64,000 nt of DNA from Pseudomonas kermanshahensis (GCF_014269205.2 NZ_JABWRY020000001.1:2418001-2482000); one strand, 5' to 3'. Numbered from the stretch's first letter, positions 36,449-46,099 are shown. The notes: generated by a model not told the origin, from the sequence alone. Made by a program: numbers and translations.

Positions 36449-38628
36449 CAGTGCGCTCCTGCCATCCGGATCATGTTGTGGCCGTTTGTGATCGCTTTCA
36501 GCAAACAACTGAGGCAAACGGGTTCGCCGGGCTCTGGAATGCCCGCGGTCGACGTTGTGAAATGGCTGCCCTTTGCCTGCTGGTTGACCGGCCCTTTGAA
36601 GGCCAGTGCCACGCCGTCCAGCGTGACACCGGCCCCATCGATTCGCAGCAGCCCGCCTGGGCTCCGGATGGTGAGGCTCTCGCTGACCTGTATGTCATAA
36701 ACCTTGGTGGTGTGCCGGATGGCTTCTCCGGTCTGCAACAGGTGATGACCACCCACCACCTGTTCGAGGTGGCCACCAATTTCAACCGTGTGGTTGGCTT
36801 TGGTAACGTCCTGGCGCTGGTTGCCAACCGTCTCGATGCGGTCCTGGCCTGTGACGATCGTGTGCGTCCGGCCAATCGTCAGGCTGTTGTCATTGCCGAT
36901 CTCGTGCACCCGGTCTTGGCCGATGCTGACGGACTCGTCCTGGACGACCTCTTCCCGGCGGTCCCGGCCAATCCAAACCTTTTCGTCACGCTCGACCCGT
37001 TCGTCGCGATCGTTGCCGACGCGCGTCGTTTTGTTATGTTTTACAACGTTGTTCTGGTCCTTTTCTGCATGGATGAACACCTCCTGGCGGTCCAGCTCGT
37101 CCTCGAAACGCAGTTCGTTAAAGCCAGCGCCCTTATGGGTCTGGCTCTTGATGGTCATGCGCGTCTTGAACTGGGGTAGGTCGTACGGTGGCAGCTGATT
37201 GCCGCAATAGGTGCGGCCGGTGATCATCGGCTGGTCTGGGTCGGCATTGACGTACTGGATGATCACGTCCTGGCCAATACGCGGGATGGCCATCGAGCCC
37301 CAGCTGCCACCAGCCCAGCCTTGCGACACCCGCACCCAGCAGGAGCTGAATTGATTGTTTTTGCTTTCCCTGTCCCAAGGGAAGCTGACCTTGACCCGGC
37401 CCCACTGGTCGCAATGGATCTCCTCGCCAACTGGGCCGACGACGGTGGCCATGTGCGGGCCGTCAATGCGTGGTTTGGCCAACGGCGCTGGGCGCCATTC
37501 GGTTCTGCCTGGCACCAGTACGGCGTCTTGGCTATAGCGCGTGCCTTGCCTGGCCCCGGCGGCTTCCTCCTGCAGGCTGGTGAACTGGGTACCCTCGTGG
37601 TGCACCTTGATCACACGCCAGTGCACGTTCAAGTCTTGTCGCGGGTGCTCAATCAGGGTGAAGCTCAGCCCCGGTTGCAGGCGCACATCATCGCCTTGCA
37701 CTTCGGCAATACAGGCATCATGGCGCAGCGCGGTGATCCGGGTCGCGGTGAAGGGCACGCCGACCGCCTCACACTTGTAGCGGCCGGGGTAGTCAAAACG
37801 CTCGTACGCGGTGGACTGGTGTGTCAGGCCACTTGCTTCTGCGCGATGTTCCAGGCGGTATTCGGGGTTGGTGAACGTATAGTCGCGTTGCACCTGTCGT
37901 GCAGTGCGCACCTGCTCGCTGTAGCGCAGTCTGCGTAGACAAGGTGTTGCCTGAACGCCACCGCTATTGGCGTGGTACAGCACTGCGTTGGGGTCGATGT
38001 CATCGTCATCGACGAACCCTTCATCGTCATCATCGGTCTTGATGACACCACGGCTGATCTGACCCATCGAAAGTAACCGGTCGGTGATGACCAGCATGTG
38101 ATGTTTTGGTGTGTGCTCGAACCGGTAGACAAAGCCTTCTTCGGCGGCCAGGCGGGCGATGAAGTTCAGGTCGGTTTCACCGGCCTGCACGCAGAACTCT
38201 CGTATCGCATGTTCACCGCGGCTATGCAGTTCAAAATGAAGGATGCCTTGGCGCTTGAGCATGAGCTCAAGAATTTGCGTGGCGGTTTTTTCCTGGAAGA
38301 TGCGCCAGTTCGAGCGCAGCCCGGCCCGCGCCAGCGTGGGTTCGACCAAGGCGCGGTAACGCGTACGGTGAAAACCTGTCTCTCCTTGGCTGAAGGTGCT
38401 GACCAGGCCGTGCACGTAGCGCAACGGGCGGTCTCCCCGCCACAGGGTGAATAGCACCGGTTTGTCGAGCAGCTGGCCAAAATCGACATCGTCTTGGTAA
38501 CTGACCAGCTCCAGGCTTAATTGGAAAGGTGTACTGACCGCTTCGTCGAGCTCGAACGAAACCACTTCAAACTCAACCTGGCCGACCAGCGGCTGGAAGG
38601 TGAAGCGCAAATCGGATTGGCTAGGCAT
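36448..38628 (-). CDS. vgrG: Type VI secretion tip protein VgrG
   Basis: A 726-residue VgrG. The gp27-like part is residues 1 to ~380 (LRFTFQPLVGQVEFEVVSF; YRALVEPTLARAGLRSNWRI), the gp5 OB domain follows (VVGPVGEEIHCDQWGRVKV, SCWVRVSQGWAG), then the needle with repetitive charged strands (VERDEKVWIGRDRREEVVQD). Between residues 198 and 211 there is an acidic run (TDDDDEGFVDDDDID), probably a flexible loop. It ends with a short cysteine-containing tail (CLSCLL). No other T6SS structural genes are in the window, so this is an orphan VgrG module that relies on an apparatus encoded elsewhere. Confidence 0.93.
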   Translation of the reverse strand: MPSQSDLRFTFQPLVGQVEFEVVSFELDEAVSTPFQLSLELVSYQDDVDFGQLLDKPVLFTLWRGDRPLRYVHGLVSTFSQGETGFHRTRYRALVEPTLARAGLRSNWRIFQEKTATQILELMLKRQGILHFELHSRGEHAIREFCVQAGETDLNFIARLAAEEGFVYRFEHTPKHHMLVITDRLLSMGQISRGVIKTDDDDEGFVDDDDIDPNAVLYHANSGGVQATPCLRRLRYSEQVRTARQVQRDYTFTNPEYRLEHRAEASGLTHQSTAYERFDYPGRYKCEAVGVPFTATRITALRHDACIAEVQGDDVRLQPGLSFTLIEHPRQDLNVHWRVIKVHHEGTQFTSLQEEAAGARQGTRYSQDAVLVPGRTEWRPAPLAKPRIDGPHMATVVGPVGEEIHCDQWGRVKVSFPWDRESKNNQFSSCWVRVSQGWAGGSWGSMAIPRIGQDVIIQYVNADPDQPMITGRTYCGNQLPPYDLPQFKTRMTIKSQTHKGAGFNELRFEDELDRQEVFIHAEKDQNNVVKHNKTTRVGNDRDERVERDEKVWIGRDRREEVVQDESVSIGQDRVHEIGNDNSLTIGRTHTIVTGQDRIETVGNQRQDVTKANHTVEIGGHLEQVVGGHHLLQTGEAIRHTTKVYDIQVSESLTIRSPGGLLRIDGAGVTLDGVALAFKGPVNQQAKGSHFTTSTAGIPEPGEPVCLSCLLKAITNGHNMIRMAGAH

Positions 38629-39098
38629 GTGAATTCCCCCGAAAGTGCCTGAGTACGGTCATGACGAGCACTTGCCCGCTACTGCTGCAAGATGACGTTG
38701 AGCGACTCGAGAACTTCGGCGGGGATGACGGAGAGCAACTGCGGGCTCCGGGGTAATGCCGGCAGCTTGCGCAGTGGCGGTGCTTTCACGTCGTGCACGG
38801 GTATGCGATGGCTGATCCCCACGCACGACTTCAAGCAGGATTGGGGTGTTGGTGGGCACTGTTTTACCAGTGCCATCGGGCTCACTGAACATTCCTGGTC
38901 CTCGTGTTTGGGCGGGCAGCGTATGCACTGGGCATGGGCCGACCATGCGGCCAGACGCAAGCATTTGGCTGAAGCCTGAACACTAACGAGGAATCAATTC
39001 ATGGGTGAGTATTGAGCGTCCTATAAACGTGTAGGAAAGTTCGATTTCTACTCTGCTAAGAAACACTTGGTTGCAGCTAGTGAAGGCGAAAAGTGCTT
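38629..39098. other. 470-base stretch without a convincing gene
   Basis: Between the vgrG start and the PAP2 stop. The minus strand has a 93-codon frame (38960-38679) with six clustered cysteines in its first half, but no ribosome site precedes it and a second frame overlaps it fully. The stretch 38985-39075 is AT-richer and could hold the end of the PAP2 transcript. The vgrG promoter should lie in 38630-38700; no clear motif stands out. Confidence 0.5.
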
Positions 39099-39977
39099 TC
39101 AAGCATCTCGATGCGGTTCTTGCTCGGCGCAAAGCTGGGCTTGCAAGGGTAGTGAGCTGATCGAATGGGCTGGGGAACAATGCCTTGCAGGGCTGTGATT
39201 TGGCGCCTGCAAGGCCAGGCGCCCATAGAACAGCAAGGCAGTGGCCCAGGTGGTGAACCAGACGAACAGACCTGCCCAAAACGTGTGGGACATGTAGTGC
39301 CACCCTTGCAGCACGCGGGTGGTGCCGTAGACGAACCCCAGCAACAGGATCGCCACCAGCAGCTTGCGCGCATGCATCCAGCGGTGGCGTAGCGCCACGA
39401 AGTACAGGGCCAGCAAGGTGAAACCACTGGACGCATGCCCGCCTGGCCAGCATCGGCCATCGCCAGCCTTGTCCAGCCAGGAGAAGTGCTCGAACCACTC
39501 GACCCGCACCTGCTGGCCGCCGTACAGCGTCGTTTCCACCGGGCAGTACACGCTGGTATGGCTTTTCAGGTAATGGATGACGGTGGTGCACAGCGCGAAG
39601 GCGACCACCACGAACAACAAGTCGCGACGGTGGTGGGTCGTGAAGCGCAATACCGGCGCGATTCGGGCGGTTTCCAGCCACCGCGTAAGGCCCCATTGCG
39701 GGTGATTGTCCAGGCGCGGCCAGGCGAACGACAGCAGCGAGCCGATCACGGCCAGTTCACCGGTCCAGTTCGGTAATACCCGTGGCCACTTGTGGGTGAT
39801 CTTTTCGAACCATTGATTGTGCAACAGCGGAAACTGGCCGGTGGCCGGGTCGATCAGCAGGTTGCTGATCCAGCGGTCGAGTTCGGTCAGGTCGAAGGCG
39901 ACGAAGACGATGCCCGCCAGCAGCAGCGGTAGCAGCAGGTTGTTGCGGTAGAAGGCGGCGCGTGAAGGTACAGGCAT
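39099..39977 (-). CDS. PAP2-family membrane phosphatase (LpxE/lipid phosphatase-like)
   Basis: A 292-residue membrane protein with six hydrophobic segments. The three-part active site is visible: KSHTSVYCP (motif 1), PGGHASSGF (motif 2, with the catalytic-pair His) and RVLQGWHYMSHTFWAG (motif 3). Such enzymes remove phosphate from lipid A, undecaprenyl-diphosphate or phospholipids on the periplasmic side. It directly follows the Ais-like phosphatase gene (2 bases), pointing to envelope lipid or lipopolysaccharide phosphate remodelling. Confidence 0.87.
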   Translation of the reverse strand: MPVPSRAAFYRNNLLLPLLLAGIVFVAFDLTELDRWISNLLIDPATGQFPLLHNQWFEKITHKWPRVLPNWTGELAVIGSLLSFAWPRLDNHPQWGLTRWLETARIAPVLRFTTHHRRDLLFVVVAFALCTTVIHYLKSHTSVYCPVETTLYGGQQVRVEWFEHFSWLDKAGDGRCWPGGHASSGFTLLALYFVALRHRWMHARKLLVAILLLGFVYGTTRVLQGWHYMSHTFWAGLFVWFTTWATALLFYGRLALQAPNHSPARHCSPAHSISSLPLQAQLCAEQEPHRDA

Positions 39978-39979
39978 GG

Positions 39980-40669
39980 TCAGATTTCCCGGGCATCAGC
40001 GAGTTTGCGCCACTGGCTGGCATCCAGCTGGCCCAGCACGCGGGCCTTGCCATCTTCGCCCTGGGTGATGAACAGCGCGCTGGCGTAGCGGTTGGAATCC
40101 GCATCAGTGTCGACGTTGAGCTGGCGTTCCATCTGCTCCAGGCAGCTACTGTGGCTGACCAACACCAGGTTGCGGCCGGGTTGCTTGTGGGCGAAGGCAT
40201 TGCTGGCGAAGGTGTGGTCACACTGGTTGAGCCAGTCCTGGGTGGCGATAGCCTTGCCGAACATGAACTGCGCGGTTTGCCGGGTGCGCATTTCCGGGCT
40301 GGCCCACACATCGGCGCTGCGCAGGCCAAGGCGTTGCAGGCCCTGGCCGACGTCGGCGGATACCCGGCTGCCCGCCAGGGTAATACCAGTGGGGTCGTCC
40401 AGGCAGGCACCCCGTGAGCGGTCGCAGCGTTCGGCGTGACGAATCACCACAATGACAGAACCCTTGGACCAGGCGCTGTGCAAGCCACTGCTGTGCAACG
40501 TATGCGGGTTGCCAAGGTCTGCAAGGGCAGGGCGTGCGGCAGCCCATGCGGCGAGAGCCACCAGCGCAACCGATACACAAATCGCCACCAGCAGCGCTTT
40601 GGCGCGGGGCAATCGGTAGTGCCGGGCGAGCTTAAGGGCCGGCGGGGTGTCGATGACGCCATGCAGCAT
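39980..40669 (-). CDS. Histidine-phosphatase family protein, Ais/PmrG-like
   Basis: A 229-residue protein with an N-terminal membrane anchor (AKALLVAICVSVALVALAAW) and a periplasmic phosphatase domain of the branch-1 histidine phosphatase fold. The phospho-accepting site is VIRHAERCDRS and the second histidine is in LVLVSHSSCLEQ. This combination resembles Ais/PmrG, which removes a phosphate from the heptose of lipopolysaccharide core. The start at 40669 (MLHGVIDTPP) has GGAG 8 bases upstream, better than a longer frame reaching 40807. It is the first gene of a two-gene unit with the PAP2 phosphatase. Confidence 0.8.
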   Translation of the reverse strand: MLHGVIDTPPALKLARHYRLPRAKALLVAICVSVALVALAAWAAARPALADLGNPHTLHSSGLHSAWSKGSVIVVIRHAERCDRSRGACLDDPTGITLAGSRVSADVGQGLQRLGLRSADVWASPEMRTRQTAQFMFGKAIATQDWLNQCDHTFASNAFAHKQPGRNLVLVSHSSCLEQMERQLNVDTDADSNRYASALFITQGEDGKARVLGQLDASQWRKLADAREI

Positions 40670-40835
40670 GCTGTCACTCCAGTGAGCGCGTACAACGGAC
40701 CGGAACCGGTGGCTCGGATCCTTTGAGAGTGCGCGCACTTTAGGTAGCAGGATGTCGCCAGAGGGTGAGGCTGATGTGAAAAATACCTTATCCGCGATGT
40801 TGGGCATTATTGCTGAAGGCCAACAATGTCAAGAA

Positions 40836-40849
40836 TGAAACCGGTTTCA
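40836..40849. promoter_or_regulatory. PtxS operator upstream of gluconate dehydrogenase genes
   Basis: TGAAACCGGTTTCA, a perfect 14-base palindrome identical to the published PtxS site of P. putida. It lies in the 303-base interval (40670-40972) between the divergent phosphatase unit and the dehydrogenase operon, 124 bases before the first dehydrogenase gene. Identical copies occur at 44993 and 46100. Confidence 0.93.
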
Positions 40850-40972
40850 AAACATTTCTGAACGCGCTAGATTATTCGGCTGTCTTCTACACGCGCCCGC
40901 TTGCGCGAGTACCCCATTGAAAAATCAGATGGCGCAAACCAAGGCCGCCCCTACCGCTGATGAGGATTTGAA

Positions 40973-41713
40973 ATGCCTGAGCATGCCCCAGACAATCCGC
41001 GCCGGGAATTCCTGCGCAAGACCTTGACCTTGATACCGGTCGCCACCGTGGCCAGCACCGGGCTGGGCCTGGGTGCCAGCCAACTGTTGGCCGAACCTGT
41101 GCGTGAGCCCAAGGTGCCTGTCGCTGCGCCTGCGGGCGATTATCAGCCAACCTTTTTCACCGCCGAAGAATGGGCCTTCGTGCAAGCGGCCGTAGCCCGC
41201 ATCATCCCTGCGGACGAACTGGGCCCAGGTGCGCTCGAAGCGGGTGCCGCCGAGTTCATCGACCGCCAGATGAATACCCCGTATGCCACTGGCGCCCAGT
41301 GGTACATGCAGGGGCCATTTAACGCCGACGCCCCACCAGAACTGGGCTACCAACTGCAACTCAGCCCGCAACAGATCTACCGGCTGGGCATCGCTGCCGT
41401 GGACGGCTGGTGCAAAGCCAACTCGGGCCAAGTGTTTGCTGCGCAAGATAGCGCTACCCGAGACCGCATTCTCGCCAAGGTCGAAGCCGGTGAGCTGGTG
41501 TTCGACGCGCTGCCGGCCACGCTGTTTTTCAGTTTGCTGGTACAGAACACCCGCGAGGGGTTCTTCTGCGATCCGATTCACGGTGGCAACAAAGGCATGG
41601 TGGGCTGGACCCAGATCGGCTTCCCCGGTGCACGGGCAGACTTCATGGACTGGGTCGAGCGCAACGAGCCTTACCCGTTCCCGGCAGTGTCGATCCGTGG
41701 CGAGAGGGCCTGA
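40973..41713 (+). CDS. Gluconate 2-dehydrogenase, subunit 3 (gamma)
   Basis: A 246-residue periplasmic subunit with a Tat signal (RREFLRKTL with the twin arginine, then a hydrophobic stretch to LLAEP). The FTAEEWAFVQAAVARIIPAD motif and VGWTQIGFPGARADFMDW are characteristic of the gamma subunit of membrane-bound gluconate dehydrogenases. It probably carries the flavoprotein across by Tat hitch-hiking. Forms an operon with the GMC subunit (3 bases) and the cytochrome (12 bases), and sits under a PtxS operator, so oxidation of gluconate to 2-ketogluconate is the likely job. Confidence 0.92.
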   Translation: MPEHAPDNPRREFLRKTLTLIPVATVASTGLGLGASQLLAEPVREPKVPVAAPAGDYQPTFFTAEEWAFVQAAVARIIPADELGPGALEAGAAEFIDRQMNTPYATGAQWYMQGPFNADAPPELGYQLQLSPQQIYRLGIAAVDGWCKANSGQVFAAQDSATRDRILAKVEAGELVFDALPATLFFSLLVQNTREGFFCDPIHGGNKGMVGWTQIGFPGARADFMDWVERNEPYPFPAVSIRGERA

Positions 41714-41716
41714 AGC

Positions 41717-43501
41717 ATGGCGAATGTGTTGAAGAAAGTAGACGCCGTGATCGTGGGCTTCGGCTGGGCCGGCGCGATCATGGCCAAGGAATTGACCGAG
41801 GCGGGGCTGCAGGTGGTCGCTCTCGAGCGCGGGCCAATGCAGGACACCTACCCTGAGGGCAGCTACCCGCAGGTGATCGATGAGCTGACCTACAGCGTGC
41901 GCAAGAAGCTGTTCGTCGATGTGTCGAAAGAGACCGTCACCATCCGTCACAGCGTCAACGACGTTGCGTTGCCCAACCGCCAGTTGGGCGCCTTCTTGCC
42001 AGGCAAGGGCGTGGGCGGCGCGGGCTTGCATTGGTCCGGCGTGCATTTTCGGGTAGACCCGATCGAGCTGCGCATGCGCAGCCATTACGAAGAACGCTAC
42101 GGCAAGGCGTTCATCCCTGAAGGCATGACCATCCAGGACTTCGGCGTCACCTACCAGGAGCTTGAGCCGTACTTCGATTTTGCCGAGAAGGTGTTCGGCA
42201 CCTCGGGCCAGGCCTGGACCGTGAACGGCGCGGTGGTGGGTGAAGGGAAGGGCGGCAACCCCTATGCGCCTGATCGCTCCAACCCGTTCCCGCTGCCTGC
42301 ACAAAAAAACGTGGTATCGGCAAAACTGTTCGAAAAGGCCGCCACCAGCCTCGGCTACAAGCCTTACAACCTGCCTTCGGCCAACACGTCGGGCCCTTAC
42401 ACCAACCCGTACGGCGCACAGATGGGGCCGTGCAACTTCTGCGGCTTCTGCAGCGGCTACGTGTGCTACATGTACTCCAAAGCCTCGCCCAACGTGAACA
42501 TCCTGCCCGCACTGCGCCAGGTGCCGAACTTCGAGCTGCGCGCCAATGCCCATGTGCTGCGCGTGAACCTGGATGACAGCAAGCGCAAAGCCACAGGCGT
42601 GACCTACATCGACGCCCAAGGCCGGGAGGTGGAACAACCGGCGGACTTGGTGATTCTCGCAGCCTTCCAGTTCAACAACGTGCGCCTGATGCTGCTGTCC
42701 GGCATCGGCAAGCCTTATGACCCGGTCAAGAACGAAGGCGTTGTCGGGCGCAACTTCGCGTACCAGAACATGGGCACGGTCAAGGCGTTCTTCGACAAGG
42801 ACACCTACACCAACAACTTCATCGGTGCTGGCGGTAACGGCATTGCGATCGATGATTTCAACGCTGACAACTTCGATCACGGGCCGCACGGTTTTGTCGG
42901 TGGCTCACCCATGTGGGTCAACCAGGCGGGCAGCCGCCCGATCGCCGGTATCGCCAACCCGCCCGGCACGCCCATCTGGGGCAGCGCCTGGAAAAAGGCC
43001 ACGGCCGACTATTACACCCACCAGGTTTCCATGGACGCGCATGGCGCGCACCAGTCGTACCGTGGCAACTACCTGGACCTGGACCCGACCTACCGGGACG
43101 CCTTTGGCCAGCCGTTGCTGCGCATGACCTTCGACTGGCAGGAAAACGACATCAAGATGAATCAGTTCATGGTCGACAAGCTCAGCAAGATCGCCCAGGC
43201 GATGAACCCGAAGTCCATTGCGGTGTTGGGCAAAAAGGTCAAGGAACACTTCAACACTGCCAGTTACCAGACCACCCACCTCAACGGTGGCGCAATCATG
43301 GGCACTGACCCCAAGACCAGTGCGCTTAACCGCTATCTGCAGAGCTGGGACGTCCACAACGTTTTCGTCCCAGGGGCGTCGGCATTCCCGCAGGGCTTGG
43401 GTTATAACCCGACCGGTTTGGTCGCGGCATTGACGTACTGGTCTGCACGGGCGATCCGTGAGCAGTACCTGAAAAACCCTGGCCCACTGGTTCAGGCTTG
43501 A
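41717..43501 (+). CDS. Gluconate 2-dehydrogenase, flavoprotein (GMC) subunit
   Basis: A 594-residue GMC oxidoreductase. The FAD dinucleotide fold is at the N-terminus (VIVGFGWAGAIMAKELTEAG), PGKGVGGAGLHWSG is the second FAD segment, and the C-terminal catalytic block holds HLNGGAIMGTDP and YNPTGLVAALTYWSA. A cysteine cluster (CNFCGFCSGYVCYM, near residue 240) is typical of the periplasmic gluconate and 2-ketogluconate dehydrogenase family and may bind a metal centre. Lacks its own signal peptide, so exported with the Tat-bearing gamma subunit. Confidence 0.92.
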   Translation: MANVLKKVDAVIVGFGWAGAIMAKELTEAGLQVVALERGPMQDTYPEGSYPQVIDELTYSVRKKLFVDVSKETVTIRHSVNDVALPNRQLGAFLPGKGVGGAGLHWSGVHFRVDPIELRMRSHYEERYGKAFIPEGMTIQDFGVTYQELEPYFDFAEKVFGTSGQAWTVNGAVVGEGKGGNPYAPDRSNPFPLPAQKNVVSAKLFEKAATSLGYKPYNLPSANTSGPYTNPYGAQMGPCNFCGFCSGYVCYMYSKASPNVNILPALRQVPNFELRANAHVLRVNLDDSKRKATGVTYIDAQGREVEQPADLVILAAFQFNNVRLMLLSGIGKPYDPVKNEGVVGRNFAYQNMGTVKAFFDKDTYTNNFIGAGGNGIAIDDFNADNFDHGPHGFVGGSPMWVNQAGSRPIAGIANPPGTPIWGSAWKKATADYYTHQVSMDAHGAHQSYRGNYLDLDPTYRDAFGQPLLRMTFDWQENDIKMNQFMVDKLSKIAQAMNPKSIAVLGKKVKEHFNTASYQTTHLNGGAIMGTDPKTSALNRYLQSWDVHNVFVPGASAFPQGLGYNPTGLVAALTYWSARAIREQYLKNPGPLVQA

Positions 43502-43513
43502 GGAGCGATGAGC

Positions 43514-44806
43514 ATGAAGACACTGTTGATCGCCACCATCCTGTGTGGTGCAAGCCTTTCAGCCCAGGCTGACAGCACGCTGGTCAAGCAAGGCGAGTAC
43601 CTGGCGCGCGCGGGCGACTGCGTGGCCTGCCACACGGCCAAGGGCGGCAAGCCATTCGCCGGCGGGCTGCCCATGGAAACCCCCATCGGCACGGTGTACT
43701 CGACCAATATCACCCCTGATGCCAGCGGCATCGGCAACTACAGCTTCGAAGACTTCGACCAGGCCGTACGCCATGGCGTCGGCAAGGACGGCAGCACGCT
43801 GTACCCGGCGATGCCGTATCCCTCGTATGCACGCGTCAGCGATGACGACATGCGCGCGTTGTATGCCTACTTCATGCAGGGCGTAGAGCCGGTGGCGCAG
43901 CCGAACAAGGCGACGGACATCCCCTGGCCGTTGAGCATGCGCTGGCCGCTGGCGATCTGGCGGGGTTTGTTCGCGCCGCAGGTGAAGGCCTGGCAGGCCT
44001 CGGCTGCTGCCGACCCGGTCGTCAACCGCGGTGCTTATCTGGTCGAAGGGCTGGGGCACTGTGGCGCATGCCATACCCCGCGCGCCCTAACCATGCAGGA
44101 AAAGGCACTGAGCCCGCAGGATGGCGAGCAGTTTCTGGCAGGCAGCGCCCCGCTTGAAGGCTGGATTGCCAAGAGCCTGCGCGGTGATCACAAGGATGGC
44201 CTGGGCAGTTGGAGCGAAGCGCAGCTGGTGCAGTTTCTCAAGACCGGCCGAAGCGACCGCAGTGCGGTGTTCGGAGGCATGAGTGATGTGGTCGAGCACA
44301 GCATGCAGTACATGAGCGAGGCTGACCTGACGGCCATTGCCCGGTACCTGAAAACGCTGCCGCCCAGCAACCCCGATGACCAGCCGCATGCGTATGACAA
44401 GCAGGTCGCCGAGGCGCTGTGGAACGGCGATGACAGCAAGCGTGGGGCGTCGGTGTACATCGACAACTGCGCGGCGTGCCACCGCACCGATGGCCATGGC
44501 TATAGCCGGGTGTTCCCGGCACTGGCTGGTAACCCGGTGGTGCAGACCGCTGATGCCACCTCGCTGATCCATGTGGTGCTGGCCGGTGGCAAGGTGCCTG
44601 CGACGCACACGGCCCCATCGAACTTCACCATGCCGGCGTTTGGCTGGCGCCTGAGCGATCAGGAGGTCGCTGATGTGGTGAGCTTCATTCGCACCAGCTG
44701 GGGCAACCAGGGCGGGGCGGTGAAGGCCGACGATATCGCCAAGCTGCGCACGGATGACCTGAAACACACCTCTGGGGATGACCTTGGGCAGGTGACGAGC
44801 CACTAA
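43514..44806 (+). CDS. Gluconate 2-dehydrogenase, triheme cytochrome c subunit
   Basis: A 430-residue exported cytochrome with a signal peptide (ends AQADS, near residue 21) and three heme sites: CVACH near residue 38, CGACH near 187 and CAACH near 320. It passes electrons from the flavoprotein to the ubiquinone/terminal oxidase chain. The start at 43514 (MKTLLIAT) has GGAG 8 bases before it; an ATG two codons earlier (43508) lies too close to that site. Third gene of the dehydrogenase operon. Confidence 0.93.
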   Translation: MKTLLIATILCGASLSAQADSTLVKQGEYLARAGDCVACHTAKGGKPFAGGLPMETPIGTVYSTNITPDASGIGNYSFEDFDQAVRHGVGKDGSTLYPAMPYPSYARVSDDDMRALYAYFMQGVEPVAQPNKATDIPWPLSMRWPLAIWRGLFAPQVKAWQASAAADPVVNRGAYLVEGLGHCGACHTPRALTMQEKALSPQDGEQFLAGSAPLEGWIAKSLRGDHKDGLGSWSEAQLVQFLKTGRSDRSAVFGGMSDVVEHSMQYMSEADLTAIARYLKTLPPSNPDDQPHAYDKQVAEALWNGDDSKRGASVYIDNCAACHRTDGHGYSRVFPALAGNPVVQTADATSLIHVVLAGGKVPATHTAPSNFTMPAFGWRLSDQEVADVVSFIRTSWGNQGGAVKADDIAKLRTDDLKHTSGDDLGQVTSH

Positions 44807-44841
44807 TACTGCGCAAAATTCAGAGCTTGCATGCCCCCCTG

Positions 44842-44931
44842 TAGGAGCAGCCTTGTGCTGCGAAGAGGTCGGTACAGACCACAGAAATTCGTGGCGGGTA
44901 CTGGCCTCTTCGCAGCACAAGGCTGCTCCTA
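44842..44931. repeat. REP-type inverted repeat
   Basis: Arms 44842-44874 and 44899-44931 (taggagcagccttgtgctgc and its mirror) enclose a 24-base loop, with one mismatch. Placed between the cytochrome gene and the ptxS operator, it probably marks the end of the dehydrogenase transcript. Confidence 0.88.
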
Positions 44932-44992
44932 CCGGGAACGTGTAAACTTGCCGACGAACGGTAGGTGACGAAACGCGCCGGTTTTGGTGTAT

Positions 44993-45006
44993 TGAAACCG
45001 GTTTCA
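44993..45006. promoter_or_regulatory. PtxS operator upstream of ptxS
   Basis: Second perfect copy of TGAAACCGGTTTCA. It lies 36 bases before the ptxS start, over the likely promoter, so ptxS should repress itself. Confidence 0.93.
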
Positions 45007-45041
45007 TAGCCTGTCACCGACAATAATCACAAGGGACACCC

Positions 45042-46064
45042 ATGACCGATTTGCCTGCCAATGCCCGCGAGCGGGTGACCATCAGCGAAGTAGCCCGTGT
45101 GGCCGGTGTGTCCAAGGCCACCGTCTCGCGCTACATCGGTGGCGATCGCCAGTTGCTGGCCGAGGCGACCGCCAAGCGCCTGGAAGAAGTCATCGAGCGC
45201 CTCGGCTATCGCCCCAACCAGATGGCCAGGGGCCTCAAACGCGGCCAGACTCGGCTGATCGGCATGCTGGTGGCAGACATCCTCAACCCCTATTCGGTGG
45301 CGGTGATGCACGGCGTCGAAACCGCCTGCCGCCAACACGGCTACAGCCTGGTGGTGTGCAACACCAACCGCGACGACGATCAAGAGCGCCATCACCTGGT
45401 GGCCCTGCAGTCCTACAACGTCGAGGGCCTGATCGTGAACACCCTCGGCCATCATCCCGGCGAACTGCTGAACCTGCAGCGCGACATGCCCATGGTGCTG
45501 GTGGACCGTCAACTGCCTGAACTCAATGTCGACCTGGTCGGCTTGGACAATGCCGACGCCGTCGAACAAGCCCTGGATCACCTGCAGGCGCAAGGCTACC
45601 GCGACATTCTGGCGGTAACCGAACCGCTCGATGGCACCAGTTCGCGCCAGGAGCGGGTGCAGGCGTTCGGGGCTTCCATCAACCGGCGCCCGGGCATGCG
45701 TCAACAGGTGCTGGAAGTCAGCCCCGACCTTCACGCCGGCCTGGCTTCATTTCTTTCGGCCAGCGGTCATGGCCCTCAAGCCATCTTCACCTTCAACGGT
45801 GTGGCGACGCTGGCCGTCACCCGAACCCTGCACGAGGCCGGCTGCGGCTTGTTCGACGACGTTGGCCTGATCGCCATCGACGAACTGGACTGGTACCCCT
45901 TGGTCGGCAGCGGCATCACGGCATTGGCCCAACCCACCGAGCGTATCGGTGTGGCGGCATTCGAGTGCCTGCTGGGCCGCCTGCGCGGCGAACGCGGGGC
46001 GCCACGGCGCATCGACTTCAAGGCCGACCTGATCATCCGAGGTTCAACCCACTCACGCGACTGA
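45042..46064 (+). CDS. ptxS: LacI-family regulator PtxS
   Basis: A 340-residue repressor with helix-turn-helix VTISEVARVAGVSKATVSRY, hinge and sensor domain (TRLIGMLVADILNPYSVAVM). Placement between the gluconate dehydrogenase operon and kguE, with three identical palindromes in the surrounding promoters, fits PtxS, which releases DNA when bound to 2-ketogluconate. The GENE-box-to-start distance fits autoregulation. Confidence 0.95.
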   Translation: MTDLPANARERVTISEVARVAGVSKATVSRYIGGDRQLLAEATAKRLEEVIERLGYRPNQMARGLKRGQTRLIGMLVADILNPYSVAVMHGVETACRQHGYSLVVCNTNRDDDQERHHLVALQSYNVEGLIVNTLGHHPGELLNLQRDMPMVLVDRQLPELNVDLVGLDNADAVEQALDHLQAQGYRDILAVTEPLDGTSSRQERVQAFGASINRRPGMRQQVLEVSPDLHAGLASFLSASGHGPQAIFTFNGVATLAVTRTLHEAGCGLFDDVGLIAIDELDWYPLVGSGITALAQPTERIGVAAFECLLGRLRGERGAPRRIDFKADLIIRGSTHSRD

Positions 46065-46099
46065 ACGAAAGGCACGTTGCGGCTTGACGTGCATAAAAA

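Noticed and set aside
38679..38960. 93-codon cysteine-rich minus-strand frame before vgrG
   Set aside because: No ribosome site, overlapped by another frame of similar length, no recognised family; the cysteines alone do not support a gene.
38983..39696. 237-codon frame overlapping the PAP2 gene
   Set aside because: Runs in another frame on the same strand as the PAP2 phosphatase, whose motifs are clear.
40925..42889. 654-codon minus-strand frame opposite the dehydrogenase genes
   Set aside because: Shadow of the gluconate dehydrogenase operon, which matches known subunits; no ribosome site or domain.
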